Notes under the pieces: model-generated | Told to the model about the DNA's origin: nothing | Seen by the model: the letters and a program-made list of their open reading frames with translations, nothing else | Database searches by the model: none | Shown here: in pieces, positions 63,881 to 64,000 of the stretch | How the letters are laid out: every line of letters begins with the position of its first letter | Position numbering within the stretch: position 1 is the stretch's first letter | Assembly: GCA_031286695.1 (NCBI GenBank) | Contig: JAITTY010000012.1 | Span: 57,291-121,290 of the forward strand | Length of the DNA stretch: 64,000 nucleotides | Direction: 5' to 3' | Source of the DNA: Sphingobacterium sp. | GTDB taxonomy: Bacteria > Bacteroidota > Bacteroidia > Sphingobacteriales > Sphingobacteriaceae | Made by a program: the position numbers and the translations under genes

Positions 63881-64000
63881 AAAAAGGTATCACCTTTGTT
63901 TTGTGTGGCACAAAAGTACACTAAAAATACATGTTTTTCAAAAATATTCTCCACAAAGTACCTAACAGATTGACTTATTGCAAAATAATTTACAAAACCC

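Noticed and set aside
63716-63973. An 85-codon plus-strand ORF containing VAGFEPTTSTSQ
   Set aside because: This is the well-known artefact of translating the antisense strand of a tRNA, here tRNA-Pro, plus its terminator.

Overview
The window looks like a chromosomal stretch from a Bacteroidota bacterium of the Sphingobacteriaceae, most likely Sphingobacterium or a close relative. Supporting signs are AT-rich DNA, sparse Shine-Dalgarno sequences, several upstream TAnnTTTG promoter elements typical of the phylum, and family-typical genes: TamB with a TamA-like lipoprotein, DUF1080 proteins, YceI, S9 dipeptidyl peptidase, LTA-synthase-like sulfatases and a DASH cryptochrome. The genus is inferred from gene style, not from a database match.

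Layout. 1-6.5 kb: a truncated GNAT acetyltransferase, a Crp/Fnr regulator, secreted YceI, an SDR with an altered active site, a UbiB-type kinase, an ECF sigma factor with a membrane partner, and a hotdog thioesterase. 6.6-9.4 kb: Hsp20, an orphan AAA ATPase, FolB and a secreted DUF1080 protein. 9.6-16.4 kb: a secreted DPP4-like peptidase, a coupled polysaccharide deacetylase/M28 peptidase pair, and asparagine synthetase B. 16.7-23 kb: a second Crp/Fnr regulator, a VOC protein, a HopJ-family protein, a UbiD-family decarboxylase, an NAD(P)-binding protein and a photolyase/cryptochrome. 23-27 kb: sucA-sucB. 27.5-35.4 kb: an exported membrane protein of unknown function, two tandem LTA-synthase-like enzymes, and valS. 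35.8-36.5 kb: a DUF4342-DoxX pair. 36.9-44.5 kb: overlapping tamB-tamL for outer-membrane biogenesis. 44.9-51.5 kb: mdh, a retropepsin-like protein, an MFS exporter, fructose-6-phosphate aldolase/transaldolase, a Fur-family regulator and RNase R. 52-56 kb: a lipoprotein, then rpsL-rpsG-fusA-rpsJ, ending after S10. 56-64 kb: two paralogous outer-membrane barrels around an AI-2E-type permease, tRNA-Cys with a 59-residue basic protein, cutC, unknown proteins, an Smr-domain protein, another DUF1080 protein and tRNA-Pro.

How it fits together. Most content is core metabolism and translation (TCA enzymes, folate, asparagine, valyl-tRNA synthetase, ribosomal proteins, EF-G) mixed with envelope building and periplasmic hydrolysis. 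I see no prophage, insertion sequence, CRISPR array, secretion cluster or defence island. The signals most worth checking are regulatory: a 37-bp promoter/operator module shared by tamB and the fur-family gene, an 11-bp tandem repeat that resolves into a 16-bp hairpin, hairpins in the gaps of the sucAB and rpsG-fusA-rpsJ operons, and rare strong Shine-Dalgarno sites before hsp20, rpsG and tamL. Several enzymes also have altered catalytic motifs. Many long computed ORFs begin upstream of the likely start, and two are translations through tRNA genes; starts were corrected where sequence logic allowed.
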